DNA from: Gammaproteobacteria bacterium | GTDB lineage: Bacteria > Pseudomonadota > Gammaproteobacteria > SZUA-229 | DNA length: 64,000 nucleotides | Assembly: GCA_016744065.1 (NCBI GenBank) | Contig: JADGFA010000003.1 | Span: forward strand, 1 to 64,000 | Reading direction: 5' to 3' | In this document: piece by piece, positions 41,244 to 50,314 of the stretch | Layout: every line of letters begins with the position of its first letter | Numbering within the stretch: the stretch's first letter is position 1 | Notes under the pieces: generated by a model | The model's database searches: none | What the model saw: the letters and a program-made list of their open reading frames with translations, nothing else | Told to the model about the DNA's origin: nothing | Position numbers and translations under genes: made by a program

Positions 41244-42674
41244 ATGAACATTCTAAAAAATAGATCTCGCATTTTAGTGGGACTTATTTCGCTATTGTTT
41301 TCTGGGGCATTGTTTGCGAGTGAAGGTGGTCAGGCCTGGGGCGATATGACCACGAGTTCTCTGGGTTATTTATCCCTGGCGCTTTTCGGTATCGCTTATA
41401 TTTTTGTGATGGCAGAAGAGTTCACTCATCTTAGAAAATCCAAGCCTGTTATTTTAGCGGCAGGAATTATCTGGGGGTGTATTGGCTGGGTTGCTGGGCA
41501 GCACGGTATGTCTGTAGAGGCTGAACATGCGGTTCGGCATAATCTTTTAGAATATGCAGAGTTAATGTTGTTTTTATTAGTTGCAATGACTTACGTTAAC
41601 TCTATGGAAGAGCGTAATGTATTTGATGCACTACGTGCCTGGTTAGTGAAAAGTGGTTTTGGTTTCAGAGCCTTATTCTGGATCACCGGTATTCTCGCGT
41701 TCTTTATTTCTCCTATAGCGGATAACTTAACTACCGCATTATTAATGTGTGCCGTTATTATGGCTGTAGGGGGAAGCAATACAAAGTTTGTTAGTATTGG
41801 GTGTATTAATATTGTTGTGGCGGCTAATGCCGGTGGTGCCTTTTCGCCCTTTGGTGATATCACAACGTTGATGGTGTGGCAAAAAGGCATGGTTGAGTTC
41901 TGGACCTTTTTCTCATTATTTATTCCATCGGCAGTTAACTTTCTGGTGCCGGCAGCGATTATGCATTTTGCGATTCCAGATGTAAAACCTGAAGCTGGTG
42001 GCGATGATGTGTTAATGCAGCGTGGTGCAAAACGTATTATCTTTTTATTCTTTATGACAATTGGTACGGCAGTTTCATTTCATAACTTCCTGCATATGCC
42101 TCCAGTTGTTGGTATGTTAACTGGTTTGGCTTATTTACAGTTATTTGGTTTCTTCCTTAAGAAAACAGTGCACCGTGATAGTGCTAAGCCGGATAATGTT
42201 GAGCATAATGAGAACATAGGAAGCCCGGTTGCATTTGATGTTTTCAATCCGGTTGCGAGAGCAGAATGGGACACCCTTTTCTTTTTCTACGGCGTTGTTT
42301 TATGTGTAGGTGGTTTAGGTTTTCTGGGTTACTTGGGTTTAGCGTCGGAAATAATGTATAACCAATGGGGTGCTACAACAGCTAACATTGCGGTGGGTGT
42401 ACTATCCGCTATTGTTGATAATATACCGGTGATGTTTGCGGTATTAACCATGAACCCGGATATGTCTATTGGTCAATGGTTATTGGTGACCTTAACCGCG
42501 GGTGTGGGTGGCTCATTGCTTTCAATTGGTTCAGCTGCAGGTGTTGCACTTATGGGGCAGGCCAGAGGAAAATATACCTTCTTTGGCCATTTAAAATGGA
42601 CCCCCGTTATTGCATTAGGCTATGTTGCGAGTATTTATGTGCATATGTGGGTGAACAGTGCTTATTTTACATAG
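41244..42674 (+). CDS. nhaD: NhaD-type Na+/H+ antiporter (copy 2)
   Basis: 476 aa with the same motifs as copy 1: VMAEEFTHLRKSKPVILAAG, FFISPIADNLTTALLMCAV, NAGGAFSPFGDITTLMVW, VDNIPVMFAVLTMNPDM. It is shorter by an N-terminal stretch and two loop insertions (around residues 240 and 395 of copy 1). An N-terminal signal-like helix (LVGLISLLFSGALFA) is present. Two closely related antiporters may differ in pH or salt range. It follows the SLC13 gene by 142 bp on the same strand. Confidence 0.93.
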   Translation: MNILKNRSRILVGLISLLFSGALFASEGGQAWGDMTTSSLGYLSLALFGIAYIFVMAEEFTHLRKSKPVILAAGIIWGCIGWVAGQHGMSVEAEHAVRHNLLEYAELMLFLLVAMTYVNSMEERNVFDALRAWLVKSGFGFRALFWITGILAFFISPIADNLTTALLMCAVIMAVGGSNTKFVSIGCINIVVAANAGGAFSPFGDITTLMVWQKGMVEFWTFFSLFIPSAVNFLVPAAIMHFAIPDVKPEAGGDDVLMQRGAKRIIFLFFMTIGTAVSFHNFLHMPPVVGMLTGLAYLQLFGFFLKKTVHRDSAKPDNVEHNENIGSPVAFDVFNPVARAEWDTLFFFYGVVLCVGGLGFLGYLGLASEIMYNQWGATTANIAVGVLSAIVDNIPVMFAVLTMNPDMSIGQWLLVTLTAGVGGSLLSIGSAAGVALMGQARGKYTFFGHLKWTPVIALGYVASIYVHMWVNSAYFT

Positions 42675-42698
42675 TTTAAATATTTGATAGCGATCTAA

Positions 42699-42721
42699 AA
42701 GTCGGCTCAAGTAGCCGGCTT
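42699..42721. terminator. Bidirectional terminator between nhaD copy 2 and trmB
   Basis: aagtcggct pairs with agccggctt (one T-G pair) over a 5-nt loop, flanked by A residues on one side and T residues on the other. It lies between two convergent genes. Confidence 0.7.
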
Positions 42722-42815
42722 TGACGTGTGGCATCTTGCCTGTAAATATAATAAATATGGGCAGGAGTAATTTTAATGTTAAGCATAGAATGTGCTAACA
42801 GAATAAATTTTAAAA

Positions 42816-43499
42816 TTATTTTTTCTGAAATAATAAATCCCAGACATCGTGCCCCAGGCGGTGCCCGCGTTTTTCAAATTTTGTGGTTGGTCGCTCTTCA
42901 GGCTTTGGAACAAATGTTTTGTCTCTGGACAGGTTTTTAAATAAATCACTGTTATTTAAAGTTTGAAGCATATGTTTTGCATAATGCTCCCAGTCAGTTG
43001 CAAGGTGAAATGTGCCACCAGGTTTTAGTGTTCTTGCTACCTGAATAATAAATTTTTCCTGAACGATGCGTCGTTTATTATGTTTCCTTTTATGCCAGGG
43101 ATCAGGGAAAAACAATTGTAAACGGTCGATGCTGTTATCCGCTATTTGATGTGCCAGGACATCAATTGCATCGTGATTTGAAACGCGAATATTTTTACAT
43201 TCTGAATCTTCAATTAAATGCAATAAGTGTCCGACGCCGGGTCGGTGAACTTCAATACCTAAATAGTTTTTTTCAGGGTGAGCCTGGGCCATTTGCCAGA
43301 GCGAATCGCCATTGCCAAAACCTATTTCTAAAACGGTGTTAGCTTCTCTGTTAAATAAAGTAGAAAAATTTAATGGCGCTTCAGAGTAGTTAATACCAAA
43401 TTCTGGCCATTGAGATTCAAGTGCTAATTGTTGGCCTGTTGTTAAGCGACCTTCTCGTTTAACATAACTGTGTATAGTGCGAATGTGCTCAGGTTTCAT
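42816..43499 (-). CDS. trmB: tRNA (guanine-N7-)-methyltransferase
   Basis: 227 aa. Makes m7G46 in tRNA. N-terminus HIRTIHSYVKREGRLTTGQ, SAM site VLEIGFGNGDSLWQMA, the IDRLQLFFPDPWHKRKHNKR block and the C-terminal RPTTKFEKRGHRLGHDVWDL are family hallmarks. The start at 43499 (MKPEH) is preferred; the frame is open 30 codons further but that would overlap thiG. It lies 49 bp after thiG on the same strand, the common thiS-thiG-trmB arrangement. Confidence 0.95.
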   Translation of the reverse strand: MKPEHIRTIHSYVKREGRLTTGQQLALESQWPEFGINYSEAPLNFSTLFNREANTVLEIGFGNGDSLWQMAQAHPEKNYLGIEVHRPGVGHLLHLIEDSECKNIRVSNHDAIDVLAHQIADNSIDRLQLFFPDPWHKRKHNKRRIVQEKFIIQVARTLKPGGTFHLATDWEHYAKHMLQTLNNSDLFKNLSRDKTFVPKPEERPTTKFEKRGHRLGHDVWDLLFQKK

Positions 43500-43548
43500 A
43501 TTTTTATCGGCTGGCACCAACAGGGCCAGCTTGTGTAAATGGCGTAGA

Positions 43549-44331
43549 TTAAAAGAATGTACCGTCGATAGGTGATGAAGCAGAAGCAAATCGTTTGCGT
43601 GGCATACGCCCGGCTAAAAATGCTTCGCGTCCGGCCTCAACAGCTTTTTTCATGGCTGAAGCCATAAGCACTGGATTGTTAGCGCCTGCAATGGCCGTAT
43701 TCATTAGAATGCCATCACAGCCAAGTTCCATAGCGATAGCGGCATCAGATGCGGTGCCCACACCGGCATCAACAAGTATGGGTACATTGGCGTTTTCTAT
43801 AATGGTTAGAATGTTGTATGGGTTGCGTATTCCCAGCCCTGAACCAATGGGGGCAGCGAGAGGCATTACGGCTGCACAGCCAATTTCTTCAAGTTGTTTA
43901 GCGATAATGGGGTCATCGGTTGTGTAAACCATAATGTCAAAGCCGTCTTTAACCAGGGTTTCAGCCGCTTCAAGTGTTGCAACGGTATCTGGGTAAAGTG
44001 TCTTTTGGTCGCCAAGCACTTCCAGTTTTACCAGGTTGTGGCCATCCAGTAATTCACGCGCCATGCGGCAAGTTCTTACCGCATCTTCAGCTGTGTAACA
44101 GCCTGCTGTATTAGGCAAAATAGTGTATTTTTCAGGTGGTACTGCATCTAGCAGGTTTTCTTCATCCGGGTTCTGGCCAATATTTGTACGGCGTATTGCG
44201 ACAGTTATGATGTTGGCACCACTGGCTTCAGTAGCTTCACGTGTTTCAGTGAGGTCTTTGTATTTTCCTGAGCCTACAAGTAAGCGTGATTGGTAGGTCT
44301 TGCCCGCAATGGTAAGGAGGTCGTCATTCAT
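43549..44331 (-). CDS. thiG: Thiazole synthase
   Basis: 260 aa TIM barrel that forms the thiazole ring of thiamine from deoxyxylulose phosphate, dehydroglycine and ThiS thiocarboxylate. The Schiff-base lysine is Lys102 in [44 protein letters not shown] and [21 protein letters not shown] are conserved. It lies 160 bp after thiS; that gap holds a short stem (tgccac/gtggca) but no gene. ThiO, encoded at 46158, supplies the dehydroglycine. Confidence 0.97.
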   Translation of the reverse strand: MNDDLLTIAGKTYQSRLLVGSGKYKDLTETREATEASGANIITVAIRRTNIGQNPDEENLLDAVPPEKYTILPNTAGCYTAEDAVRTCRMARELLDGHNLVKLEVLGDQKTLYPDTVATLEAAETLVKDGFDIMVYTTDDPIIAKQLEEIGCAAVMPLAAPIGSGLGIRNPYNILTIIENANVPILVDAGVGTASDAAIAMELGCDGILMNTAIAGANNPVLMASAMKKAVEAGREAFLAGRMPRKRFASASSPIDGTFF

Positions 44332-44490
44332 ATCGTGACTTTACTGGCTGGTTATTTTAAGGATGAATATCTTAACATTTAATGTGGATTTTTAGAATTG
44401 CGTCCTAAAAGAGATTAATGGTTAGTTCTGTTTTTTTATTTGCCACCTGGTTCCGTGTTTGTTCTAAGTGGCAGGGTCATCAATGCGTAT

Positions 44491-44691
44491 TTACCCACCA
44501 CCGATGGCGTGTACTATTTCAATTGTGTCACCATCATTAAGGGTGAAATTAGCATGTTCTGTTTTGCTGATTATTTCTCGATTAACTTCTGCGGCAAGGC
44601 GTTTACTTGCCATGCCTTCATTGTTTATAAGCTGTTTAAGAGTTGTTCCCGGGCTAATTTGCTGTTCTTTGCCGTTAAGGTGTATTTTCAT
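44491..44691 (-). CDS. thiS: Sulfur carrier protein ThiS
   Basis: 66 aa ubiquitin-fold protein ending in the diglycine tail (VHAIGGG) that is adenylated and thiocarboxylated to carry sulfur to ThiG. The N-terminus MKIHLNGKEQQISPGTTLKQ and the DGDTIEIVHAI block are typical. It is upstream of thiG on the same strand. No TPP riboswitch sequence was found in the 240 bp before it. Confidence 0.93.
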   Translation of the reverse strand: MKIHLNGKEQQISPGTTLKQLINNEGMASKRLAAEVNREIISKTEHANFTLNDGDTIEIVHAIGGG

Positions 44692-44932
44692 TCTGGTTTA
44701 TTTTATGGTTAAAAAAGAAAGATTTTACACTGAATTTAAAGGTTTTTGCTTCATATATTTGAAGTTTGTGATATATCTACTGGTTAAAAAGAAAGACATG
44801 CCTGAAGATAAAAATAATTGTAATTACCATAGTTTAGCGGCATTTTTTACAACAAATATGTAATAGATGTTGTAAATTGGGTAATAAAAGCAAATATAAG
44901 GTAGATTTTTTAGTTTACAAGGGGTTTTAAGC

Positions 44933-45988
44933 GTGCGTGGTGTCGTAAATAAATTAGTGGTAGGGGGTATGTCATGGCTTTTTTTGGTCATGTTCAGCCT
45001 GGGTAGTTATGCTGGGGTCAATCCATTTAAAAAATCCAAAAACTATCAATTTGGTGCAGATGTAATTTGGTATGAAAACAATGATTCAGCAATTAAATCA
45101 GGTTCGATTCGTGATGGTTCTGATATTAATTATTATCATTTAAATATAGACAAATATAGGTTGTTGCTACGTCTGGGTAAAAATGATCCCAGTGGTGAGC
45201 TTGAAAATACGCGACGACTGAGCAACCTGGCTATTTCAGATATGGCAATTGATGGTCGTCGATTACCTTTGTTTAGCTGGTGTTTGCAAAACCAGCAAGA
45301 CCCTGGCAAAAAGCTTCAACAGAATGCTGTTGTGGTTAATGATGTTTGTATTAATGCCGGCGGCGGTGGTGATTTTGTTATAAATCTGGATAAAGAAACC
45401 AGAGAGATATTGAAACAGGCAAATCGGCTTGAGTTTATTGTTGAGCCCTATGGTCGGCCAATAAAGTTAATGTTTAATATGTCGGGTTATGCTTCGATTT
45501 TAGTTAAAATAAATAAACCGGTGTTGCCTGTTGTAGTAAAAGAGATGCCAGAACCCGTTCCTGTTGTTGTTAAGCCCAGTCCTGAACTTAAGCCTGAGCC
45601 CAAACCCAAATCCAGACCTAAAGCCAGGCCAAAACCCGTTAAAATGTGTTATGCACGGCCCCCTGCTGATTTTAAAGCGGTGATTTCTGCAATGGCTTAC
45701 CCCTGTAAAGATGCATCTCGTAAACTGGATGCGGAAACAAAAATCTCTGTTAAAGTCGGTCGTGAAAAGAAAAGAATGGCAGCTAAGATGCAGGCTGTAA
45801 GTGACGAAAAGCTAACCAGGCAAAAATCTGCTGAAGATGATAAACGGAAAGCGGAATGGGGTATAAGGCAGAATGCGCTCTGGATCTCAAGATGTAAGCG
45901 TCATTGGGCTAAAAACAGTAGTCCCTGTTATTGTGAAAAGTATCTGGATCAGGCTCCCGCCGGGATTGAGAATACCTGCGGAAAGTAA
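44933..45988 (+). CDS. Secreted protein of unknown function with a proline-rich linker
   Basis: 351 aa with a GTG start (AAGGGG upstream). A signal peptide (~1-27, MSWLFLVMFSLGSYA) is followed by an N-terminal domain (~35-195) with two cysteines (FSWCLQNQQ, VNDVCINAGGGG). A linker of ~45 residues rich in Pro/Lys/Val follows (PEPVPVVVKPSPELKPEPKP), then a C-terminal domain with several cysteines (KMCYARPPAD, AYPCKDASRK, CKRHWAKNSSPCYC). No family recognised. The linker suggests spanning the peptidoglycan or periplasm. It lies between thiS and thiO but on other grounds looks unrelated to thiamine. A terminator follows. Confidence 0.8.
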   Translation: MRGVVNKLVVGGMSWLFLVMFSLGSYAGVNPFKKSKNYQFGADVIWYENNDSAIKSGSIRDGSDINYYHLNIDKYRLLLRLGKNDPSGELENTRRLSNLAISDMAIDGRRLPLFSWCLQNQQDPGKKLQQNAVVVNDVCINAGGGGDFVINLDKETREILKQANRLEFIVEPYGRPIKLMFNMSGYASILVKINKPVLPVVVKEMPEPVPVVVKPSPELKPEPKPKSRPKARPKPVKMCYARPPADFKAVISAMAYPCKDASRKLDAETKISVKVGREKKRMAAKMQAVSDEKLTRQKSAEDDKRKAEWGIRQNALWISRCKRHWAKNSSPCYCEKYLDQAPAGIENTCGK

Positions 45989-46025
45989 ATTAAAGAGTCT
46001 ATGGTTAATGCTGTTGTCAATTAGG

Positions 46026-46049
46026 GACCCGTATCAGGCGATACGGGTC
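46026..46049 (+). terminator. Intrinsic terminator after the unknown secreted protein
   Basis: gacccgtatc (46026-46035) and gatacgggtc (46040-46049) form a perfect 10-bp stem with a 4-nt loop, followed by tttgttt. It lies 37 bp after the stop codon. Confidence 0.85.
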
Positions 46050-46157
46050 TTTGTTTATTCTGCAAGGGAATTTATAATATATGGCAAATTGCTCCCTGGT
46101 ATTAAACTGGAGATTGTTTATGTTTAGGAGCACCCTTATACGAGTATTATTACATTT

Positions 46158-47201
46158 ATGACTGACTGTATTATCGTGGGCGGCGGCCTGATTGGCATGC
46201 TAAGTGCCAGAGAATTAAAAAAATCTGGTTCTGATGTTCTGGTTCTGGACAAGGGTGAAATGGGCCAGGAATCGTCCTGGGCTGGGGGCGGCATTCTTTC
46301 CCCGTTGCATCCATGGCGTTATTCTGATGAGGTTAATCGACTTGCACGTATTGGTCATCAACAGTATCCAGAAATTGCCGCGGCCCTGTTTGAGGAAAGT
46401 GGTATAGACCCTGAATATCTTCGTTGCGGCATGATGATATTAGATTGTGTTGAGCAGCAGCAGGCAAAAGACTGGGCGAAGCAGTGGTCAATGGATTTAT
46501 CTATTATTGATCAGCGGAGTGAATTACAGCGTGTTTTACCTGGTTTGAGTGAAGGCTATAATCAGGGATTGTGGATGCCAGAGGTTGCTCAAATGCGTAA
46601 TCCAAGATTGGTGAAAGCGGCTAAAGGGAGTTTGCGTGCATTGCATATCCCATATAAAGAATATGCCATGGTTGAAAAAATAAATGTGGAAAATGGGAAG
46701 GTTACTGGTGTTAAAGTTGATGGTCAGGTACTGCATGCTGACAAAGTATTAATTGCTGGTGGTGCATGGAGTGCTAAATTACTTCAGGGTTATTCCAGGG
46801 TGCCTGAAATTCAACCGGTAAAAGGGCAAATGGTTTTATTCAAAGGTAAGCCTGGCCTGCTTAATAGAATTATACTGGCGGAAAATCGATACCTTATTCC
46901 AAGAAAAGATGGTCGTATTCTTTGTGGTAGCTCTATTGAGTATAGTGGTTTTGATAAATCGACGAGCTTACCGATCAAGCAGGATTTAATAGAAAGTGCG
47001 ACATCTATTTTTCCTGCTTTAGCTGCTTTAGAAGTAGAGCATCACTGGGCTGGATTACGGCCCGGTAGTCCGCAGGGTGTGCCCTATATAGGTGCGCATT
47101 CAGAAATAGAAGGCCTGTATGTTAATGCTGGGCATTTTAGAAACGGAGTTATTCTGGGTATTGGCAGTGCTCAGCGTATTGTAGAAATAATGGTTTCATA
47201 A
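46158..47201 (+). CDS. thiO: Glycine oxidase ThiO
   Basis: 347 aa flavoprotein of the D-amino-acid oxidase family. It oxidises glycine to iminoacetic acid (dehydroglycine), used by ThiG. The FAD dinucleotide motif is IIVGGGLIGMLSAREL at the N-terminus. GQESSWAGGGILSPLHPWRY, QPVKGQMVLFKG, HHWAGLRPGSPQGVPYIG and NAGHFRNGVILGIG are the family blocks. It is separated from thiSG by one gene and oriented opposite to them. The aerobic ThiO route (not ThiH) fits an oxygen-using organism. Confidence 0.95.
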   Translation: MTDCIIVGGGLIGMLSARELKKSGSDVLVLDKGEMGQESSWAGGGILSPLHPWRYSDEVNRLARIGHQQYPEIAAALFEESGIDPEYLRCGMMILDCVEQQQAKDWAKQWSMDLSIIDQRSELQRVLPGLSEGYNQGLWMPEVAQMRNPRLVKAAKGSLRALHIPYKEYAMVEKINVENGKVTGVKVDGQVLHADKVLIAGGAWSAKLLQGYSRVPEIQPVKGQMVLFKGKPGLLNRIILAENRYLIPRKDGRILCGSSIEYSGFDKSTSLPIKQDLIESATSIFPALAALEVEHHWAGLRPGSPQGVPYIGAHSEIEGLYVNAGHFRNGVILGIGSAQRIVEIMVS

Positions 47202-47346
47202 ACGGGCTTTAAGAACGGAGTAAGTCAGGTTAAAGCCTGAATCAGTCGTTGTTAGGGTCTGTTCCGATAATGGATTCACCGCTTATCAGGCATAACTCTT
47301 ACTCTATCACTAACTCAATGACAAGCCGTAAGGGATGGTCTTTAAT

Positions 47347-47895
47347 ATGAACATGAAAAAGATACAGCAAACAGGATTTACTCTACTTGAGCTCATGGTC
47401 GTTGTGGCAATGATTGGTGTTATCAGTGCGATTGGAATTCCCTCGTTTAAAGCGATGCTGGTAACTAATAGCGTTGTTGATACGACAAATCAAATGATTA
47501 TGTCAATGAAAAGAGCCAGGTTCGAGGCCGTTGCCAGAGGTAAGGATACTATTATGTGCAGCAGTACAGATGGTGCAACCTGTAGTCAGGTTAGTGGAAA
47601 CTGGAATAAAGGCTGGATTGTTGGCGTTGATCTTAATGCGAGTGGGCAAATTGATGATGGCGAATTAATTTGGGCGCATGATATGGATGATGATACGCAG
47701 ATTAAGGTAACGCCTTCCATCGCCGCGTTTGATCATACCGTACAGTATAGTTTTAATGGCTGGATTGTTGCTGGAGATGATATCGGCTTCGATATTTGTA
47801 GTGGCTATGGTGCCGATGGATATCCGCAGCGTGAAATTAGAGCCAGTATTGCAGGTGAACCTCATATATTTAAAAACCTGGCCGTCAAATGCTAG
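47347..47895 (+). CDS. fimT: GspH/FimT-type minor pseudopilin
   Basis: 182 aa. Type IV prepilin leader ending in QQTG before FTLLELMVVVAMIGVIS (glutamate at +5), the hydrophobic assembly helix, then a beta-rich domain with cysteines (IMCSSTDGATC, CSGYGADGYP). FimT-like pilins prime type IV pilus assembly and in some species bind DNA for uptake. The start at 47347 is chosen; ATGs at 47335 and 47353 are alternatives. It is the first gene of the minor-pilin operon. Confidence 0.9.
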   Translation: MNMKKIQQTGFTLLELMVVVAMIGVISAIGIPSFKAMLVTNSVVDTTNQMIMSMKRARFEAVARGKDTIMCSSTDGATCSQVSGNWNKGWIVGVDLNASGQIDDGELIWAHDMDDDTQIKVTPSIAAFDHTVQYSFNGWIVAGDDIGFDICSGYGADGYPQREIRASIAGEPHIFKNLAVKC

Positions 47896-47933
47896 TTGTA
47901 AATAATACAGTGAATCAGGTGGTAAGGCAGAGA

Positions 47934-48461
47934 ATGGCATCACGAAAATATACGTTACGAAGAATACAGCCTATGAAAAAACAGCAGGGTTTCACGCTAC
48001 TGGAAGTAATGATTGCGTCTTTCGTGCTGGCTGTTGGTATGCTGGGTTCAACCGCTATGATGATGCGAGGGCTTCAGCAGGCAGATAATACAAACCTGGA
48101 AGGTGTTGCTGTTCAGGCTGCTATGAATATGGCTGAACGAATGCGGGGTAATGTGGCAGGGCAAGGTTCGTCCGGTGCTGTTTATGACAATTTGCAGGCA
48201 GACGACTCAATACCAGTGAGTTGTATAGCTACTGAAGGATGTAGTTCTGCTGATGTTGCTTCATATCATGCATATATCTGGGGTAAAGAGCTTGCTGACT
48301 TATTGCCAAATGCAAATGCAAAGGGAGAAGTTATTTCTTTGACCCCAGGTACTGATGATGCGGTTTATCAGATAACGGTGGAATGGAGTAGTGATAAGCG
48401 TGTAGATACAACTACTCGTAGTAATGTCGTTAATACTTATGTGATGATTTTTCAGCCATGA
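47934..48461 (+). CDS. pilV: Type IV pilus minor pilin PilV
   Basis: 175 aa. The prepilin leader ends in KKQQG before FTLLEVMIASFVLAVGMLGS, with Glu at +5, followed by a globular domain (QADNTNLEGVAVQAAMNMAE). The start at 47934 has AAGG six nt upstream; the internal ATG at 47973 would give a shorter leader and is possible. PilV caps and primes the pilus with PilW, PilX and FimT. Its end overlaps pilW (ATGA at 48458). Confidence 0.9.
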   Translation: MASRKYTLRRIQPMKKQQGFTLLEVMIASFVLAVGMLGSTAMMMRGLQQADNTNLEGVAVQAAMNMAERMRGNVAGQGSSGAVYDNLQADDSIPVSCIATEGCSSADVASYHAYIWGKELADLLPNANAKGEVISLTPGTDDAVYQITVEWSSDKRVDTTTRSNVVNTYVMIFQP

Positions 48462-49669
48462 AGAATATACTTATGAAAAAAGCTTATGTAAAAAAAGTAA
48501 ATATGGTTAAAAAACAGGCTGGTTTTACCATGCTTGAAATTTTAGTAGCCCTTGCTTTGGGGGTAGCCATTTTAACAGCGGCTATTTCCATGCAGTTTCA
48601 GCATCGCAAAGGATTTAAGTTAGCGAATGGTAAGTTAACAATGCAGACGAATGCAAAGTTTGCAATAGAGTTAATGAGTCAAAGTTTACGCTCGGCTGGT
48701 TCTATGGGGTGTAAGTCTGGGATCCAATTAATGGATGGTCAGAAGGAGAGTGTTACTTCTTCTGGTACAAATTATGGTACTGCGTTTATTGCGTTAAATA
48801 ACCCTCAGGTTGCATTTGCAGATTTCAGACCGGGATTTGAAGTTTTGGGTTATGAGTATCAGGGTGTCGGCCTGGTGCCGTCCCCACCAGTTGATTTTAA
48901 TTTTGTTTCGCTTGGTCATTATAATGCCGACAGTGACATGTTAACTGTTTCTGGAGCTTACGGTGAAGTCTATCCAGTCGTGCCGGATATTACGGATGTT
49001 GCTGGTAGTTTTAATTTGGAAATGAGCGGTATTAGCCAGGTCAGGTTAAAACAGAGTCAATACGGCATTCTTTCCAGTTGTCGTGGTGCGAAAGTATTCA
49101 AGGTTACCAGCAGTAACGTACAGATCGGAACAGGTGTTATTGGCTGGTCTGGTGGAGCAGGTGCTGATGATAATAAAACAGGGGTGGGTACGGCTGATGG
49201 CCTGGTTGCGGGGGGGGGTAATTTAGAACTTCGTCGAGCTGCTGTTACAACCTATTTTATAGGTATGCATCCTTTTAATGACTCTAACGGGGTGCCAACT
49301 TTGTATCAGGATGTTGATGGTGTTTCAAAGCGTTTGATCGATGGTATAGAAGAAATTCAGATTGAATATGGGCTTTCATCGAGTCCATCAATAAGAAATA
49401 TTGCAGATAGATATGTGACTGCTGATGTAGTTGATGCAGGTTCAACGCCTGACAATAATCTATGGGCGCAAGTGGTGAGTGTTCGTGTTGGGTTAATTAT
49501 GCGTTCATTAGATGAAGTGTATGAAAACGATCAGACACAAAATATGAGCCTGGCCTGTATTGATTACACGCAAGCAACGAAAACGGATAAGTATGCACGT
49601 ACTACCTATTGTTCAGAGGTTTCTATACGCAATAGATTAACAGGTGCTCGAGTAGGTAAAAAAGTTTAA
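48458..49669 (+). CDS. pilW: Type IV pilus minor pilin PilW
   Basis: 403 aa. The leader is 22 residues long and ends in KKQAG before FTMLEILVALALGVAILTA, followed by a large globular part (RSAGSMGCKSGIQLMDG, TTYFIGMHPFNDSNG, VSVRVGLIMRSLDEVYE). The last of these blocks is common to PilW proteins. Translation is coupled to pilV through a 4-bp overlap. It forms the priming complex at the pilus tip with PilV, PilX and PilY1. Confidence 0.92.
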   Translation: MKNILMKKAYVKKVNMVKKQAGFTMLEILVALALGVAILTAAISMQFQHRKGFKLANGKLTMQTNAKFAIELMSQSLRSAGSMGCKSGIQLMDGQKESVTSSGTNYGTAFIALNNPQVAFADFRPGFEVLGYEYQGVGLVPSPPVDFNFVSLGHYNADSDMLTVSGAYGEVYPVVPDITDVAGSFNLEMSGISQVRLKQSQYGILSSCRGAKVFKVTSSNVQIGTGVIGWSGGAGADDNKTGVGTADGLVAGGGNLELRRAAVTTYFIGMHPFNDSNGVPTLYQDVDGVSKRLIDGIEEIQIEYGLSSSPSIRNIADRYVTADVVDAGSTPDNNLWAQVVSVRVGLIMRSLDEVYENDQTQNMSLACIDYTQATKTDKYARTTYCSEVSIRNRLTGARVGKKV

Positions 49670-49686
49670 CTGGGTATTATGTGGCT

Positions 49687-50262
49687 ATGAAATTTAAAAT
49701 TAATTCATTCATGTTTAAAAAACAGCGGGGTGCGGCGCTTATAGCTTCACTGGTTTTTATGGGGATATTGACTATGTTGGGTATTTCCGCAATGCGAAAT
49801 AATACCCAGGATGTAAAAATTCATAATGCGATGATGGATAGATTAAATGCGTTTCAATGTGCGGAAGCGGCTTTGAGGCAAGGTGAAATTTATATAAAAA
49901 ATTCATCTTTAAAACCAGAAGACAGTGTTGCTGGGGTACCGGATAAAGCAGCGCAACAGGTATGGACAACAAGTACAACCTCGATAAACAATATGGTTAA
50001 TGAAGACAATAGTTGGTGGGAAACAAATGGCTGGAGTGATAGAGCTTTATTCAATGTTGATGTGAGAATAGGTTGTGCAAATGACGCCAGGTACCTTGTG
50101 CAGAGCCTGGGAGGGACAGGAGACAATGGATCCGGAGATTTATCTTTTAAAGCAGAAGCTGAGTCACAAATGAATATTTATAAAATAAGTAGCCGAAGTG
50201 AAGGTATATCAAATAATGCGGCGGTTATATTGCAATCAACATTTACTCGTCAGTTTCACTAG
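49687..50262 (+). CDS. pilX: Type IV pilus minor pilin PilX
   Basis: 191 aa. Leader KKQRG before AALIASLVFMGILTMLGISA; as in other PilX proteins the mature N-terminus is Ala and the +5 Glu is missing. CAEAALRQGE and the C-terminal ISSRSEGISNNAAVILQSTF are typical. The ATG at 49687 is preferred; a GTG two codons upstream is possible. It bridges the minor-pilin core and PilY1. Confidence 0.9.
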   Translation: MKFKINSFMFKKQRGAALIASLVFMGILTMLGISAMRNNTQDVKIHNAMMDRLNAFQCAEAALRQGEIYIKNSSLKPEDSVAGVPDKAAQQVWTTSTTSINNMVNEDNSWWETNGWSDRALFNVDVRIGCANDARYLVQSLGGTGDNGSGDLSFKAEAESQMNIYKISSRSEGISNNAAVILQSTFTRQFH

Positions 50263-50314
50263 GCATGTATGTCATGCGAATAATTAAAAAAGTACAAGAA
50301 CAATGGAGTTTATT

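Noticed and set aside
44692..44932. TPP riboswitch upstream of thiS
   Set aside because: Neither the CTGAGA nor the ACCTGATCTGGATAATGCC-type conserved strings occurs on the minus strand.
47205..47237. Terminator after thiO (ggctttaa/ttaaagcc)
   Set aside because: The 8-bp stem has a 17-nt loop and no T-tract, so evidence is too weak to list.
49772..50126. Minus-strand open frames inside the pilX gene
   Set aside because: They overlap a clear minor pilin and have no sequence features of their own.
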